Of a stretch of DNA of 64,000 bases, positions 61,600 through 64,000 are shown in pieces (position 1 is the first letter of the stretch; every line of letters starts with the position of its first letter). Both the position numbers and the translations under genes were made by a program. The stretch is taken from assembly GCA_963920665.1 (NCBI GenBank), contig OY987266.1, positions 13,955,001-14,019,000 on the forward strand. Direction: 5' to 3'. The notes beneath the pieces are model-generated. The model saw only the letters and a program-made list of their open reading frames with translations. It was not told the DNA's origin and did not search any database. This stretch comes from Straminergon stramineum. Lineage: Eukaryota; Streptophyta; Bryopsida; Hypnales; Calliergonaceae.

Positions 61600-63412
61600 G
61601 GTCGACTCGAAAACCCTGACAGGAGTTGTTGTTGCTATGTTCACAAAAATGTTAGTCAAAAAAGAAAATTTTGCAGCTCCGTTCACTGGTTCTCCTAAAT
61701 GCCAACAAGTTAGCCCCTACAAAAGACATGGCCATGAATACAGAGAGGGCGTGTCAAAGATGCACAATGTGACTGATATTGAGCTCGGCATCAACAATCG
61801 ATAACAAGTGACAATCAACAACAAGTGACAATTGGCAACAAAAATCGATAACAATCAGCTCTGCTAATCAAACTACTAAGAGGCTCTACAATCTTGGTGG
61901 TAGTCTAGTCTACCCTGTGCAAATTGCTTAATGATCAAGCTAGAGAAACCCTAGAATTGGTAGCCAGAACGTTGTTAATGTCCTCTATAACACAATCCCG
62001 AGAAATAAGAGATGGCTCAATGAAACTCATAGTGCTAACAACATCGTACCTCATAAAACCACTCTACAGATGGATGTACAGGATTCTATCTAAATCAAGG
62101 AAGCCACCTCAAAACTCTCTAAAGCCGCCTTCTCCGCGATCAGCACTTCCACTTCCCAACCGCCTCAGCAAAGCATTCTCCTCACACGTGCCTCAATAAT
62201 GTATGTGGGGACTGCTCAAGCACCCACGCCGCAATTGCCTTGTCTGTTGTAGCAGAGATTGAAGGACAACAAAAACATCACTCTCATGATCATGCGCTAA
62301 CTAGTTATGCCAAAGAGAATTCACACTTGAAGCATGTCATGGGAACAAGACATTTCTAGTCTCGATAATTGTCCACAACAGCTACCTGTAACCGCCAAAG
62401 GGCCCCACAACCACTGTAAGAACTCCAGTTCTGTGTGTACATGCAAAACAACATCACCTATTCACTCACTACAATCACCTAATCATCGTCAAAGAACATG
62501 GCATATGTGAACACAAGAGTCTTCTGCAGCCATAGCACTCACTTCGTCTTTAATGCGAGTGGGACCACGTACTAAACACACTCACCACAGAATTAGTCCT
62601 CATTCTTTGATTGCATTACCTATTTACTACCAATGCTTGCTAAGACCAGGTGAGAACGTACCCTAACCCTATTTCATTATGATGATGGTAAATTCTTAAA
62701 ACTCCTTTGTGAAAATAGATGGTAGAAATTTAAGAATTTATTTGTATGGAAAAAATTATGGTATCTTGAATGTAGACTTTTGACCACTGGCTATGGGTAC
62801 CATATCCTCCCATTTTTTTGTCTTTTATTGTACAACAACAATAAAAGAATTAGAAAAATTAGAATAAGATAGTTATATATGATAATACCTTCGAATCGTA
62901 GAGATTGCAAGACGAGATTATAACAGGCACATAGTCTTCTCCATGTAATACTGAACTTACAGAATACGGTAGTTCCTATTTGCCAAAAGAAGCTAGTCCT
63001 CCAATTGGCTTGAAAATGAATTACTGTTGCGAACCTCCAAACAAGCACCCTTGTCGACTACTATACTGGTTCTTCGGTGCTCCCCCACAAATGCCCAGGG
63101 AATGAGGAGGACCCGTGTGTCTAACTCTATCAAAGTTCATTCAAAGTGAAGCCTAGTTGTCAGCCCAACATTCTAACCTATTAAATACATTGAAGGTATC
63201 TCTCTACAGATCAACGTTGTATAAGTGACAGCTGACTTCGTCAGATATATGTACATTCTGTGTATAAGTAAAACCTTCAACAGTTTTGAGAAATTCTGCT
63301 GAAAGATTGTTCTACTGTACATGTCAAGTTAGAGATGCCTCCAGGATCTACTGTAATTGTGTGCGTACATCATTTTCAGGCTCAAAGGAGTTTGCCTTGT
63401 CGTCAGGTGTTG
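61600..63412. other. Spacer right of the PIF/Harbinger genes
   Basis: No supported gene. The last ~200 bp are probably 3' UTR and polyadenylation region of the minus-strand peptidase gene. Confidence 0.4.
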
Positions 63413-63952
63413 TTACTTGAACCTCTTCAGCCAGAGTCCAATATTTAGGTATCCTTCAAACTGGGTTTGAGGTCTGCATTTGCATGAGGTCAAACTGTAA
63501 AGAGTCCAGCAACACCAAATAGATATACTAATAATGGTCACGCTCTCATAAATCAGCCAAACATGTTAGGGGACAAACTGCATAGATATTTATGTACATG
63601 AACCAAATGGCAAGTGATTGAGATGGAAAAATGTGGGAAAGGGTACCTTTCTAAAGAATGTTGATCTGGAACAACGATTATCTTAGCCTCCAGTCCTCTC
63701 GCTCGCAGGGCTTGTGCATACTGCAATCAATGGACAATCTAATAGGGTGAGACAGAAAAAAAATTAGCTCTCTAGGCCTATCAATGTGTGAATAGTCTAA
63801 CATTTGAAAAGTGCTGAATTGACCCTGGTCTTGAATCAGATCAATTGTAGACAACGATTACTGGAGTTCTGGAGCCCCACCTGTATCCCATTAGGAATCG
63901 CAGGTACCCTTCGATCGTGGGCTCCCAGTATAAACAAAGTTGGCACTCTCAC
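63413..63952 (-). CDS. AARE: Acylamino-acid-releasing enzyme (S9 peptidase), last three exons, partial
   Basis: Three exons on the minus strand splice in frame. Exon 63952-63881 (acceptor ctgcag, donor gtgggg) encodes VRVPTLFILGAHDRRVPAIP then NGIQ. Exon 63720-63647 (acceptor attgcag, donor gtaccc) encodes YAQALRARGLEAKIIVVPD then QHSLE. Exon 63473-63413 (acceptor atgcag) encodes RPQTQFEGYLNIGLWLKRFK and stops at TAA. The split codon AG|A gives Arg. The pieces match the end of plant acylaminoacyl peptidase: catalytic Asp in GAHDRRVP and catalytic His in DQHSLERP. The enzyme removes N-acetylated residues from peptides. The rest of the gene lies beyond the window. The acceptor of the first exon listed is inferred and could be shifted. 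No internal stops. Confidence 0.88.
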
Positions 63953-64000
63953 CTGCAGCGCTTTAAGAGATTGGGGAGGCAATTACAAAGCTGAACTCGA

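Noticed and set aside
62791..63048. 85-codon minus-strand frame near the peptidase gene
   Set aside because: Hydrophobic, no family, and downstream of the peptidase stop codon.

Overview
This is nuclear DNA from a land plant with a large, repeat-rich genome. The evidence is plant-type interstitial telomere repeats (TTTAGGG), a plastid-targeted ferredoxin, the 3' exons of a plant acylamino-acid-releasing enzyme, and many plant DNA transposons. Low gene density, long AT-rich stretches and old, decayed repeats make a gymnosperm (conifer-like) or another large-genome plant most likely; the species cannot be named from the sequence.

Only two ordinary host genes are clear. One is an intronless ferredoxin (27405-27848, minus). 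The other is the last three coding exons of an acylaminoacyl peptidase running off the right edge (63413-63952, minus). Nearly all other long reading frames belong to mobile or mobile-like elements.

Layout. 1-17.8 kb holds five related or co-organised genes: a coiled-coil gene (29-1573, minus), an unrecognised acidic coiled-coil protein (4320-6293, plus), a kinase-like gene (9529-11118, plus), a second coiled-coil gene (11956-13323, plus) and a RING-H2 gene (14664-17156, minus). Four of them lie behind GC-rich arrays of the unit ACCCGCGGTCGC in the same orientation relative to the gene. 17.8-45.3 kb is mostly AT-rich repeat debris with a 250-bp MITE, hairpins, dispersed repeats and the ferredoxin gene. 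45381-57473 is a complete 12.1-kb hAT transposon with a perfect 8-bp target-site duplication. 58.5-61.6 kb is a PIF/Harbinger-type element with convergent Myb-like and DDE transposase genes. The peptidase gene closes the window.

The most interesting content is the hAT element. Besides its own transposase it carries a RING-H2 protein and a protein-kinase-like protein, transcribed divergently from one GC-rich promoter with a TATA box on each side. The same two protein families occur, with a different private promoter repeat, at 9.5-17.2 kb. The four genes carrying the GW domain (three with the kinase or RING partner nearby) share a novel N-terminal domain (motifs AFKGW, WCHI-K-FP, NxANL, VDWS). 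I infer a previously undescribed kinase/RING module, mobile as hAT cargo in at least one case.

All ten element genes are interrupted by in-frame stops but by no frameshift: 25 internal stops over roughly 6,300 codons, 14 TAG and 11 TGA, never TAA. This is what C-to-T loss at methylated CAG and CGA codons would produce. The lack of any indel is unusual enough to keep stop-codon readthrough as an alternative.
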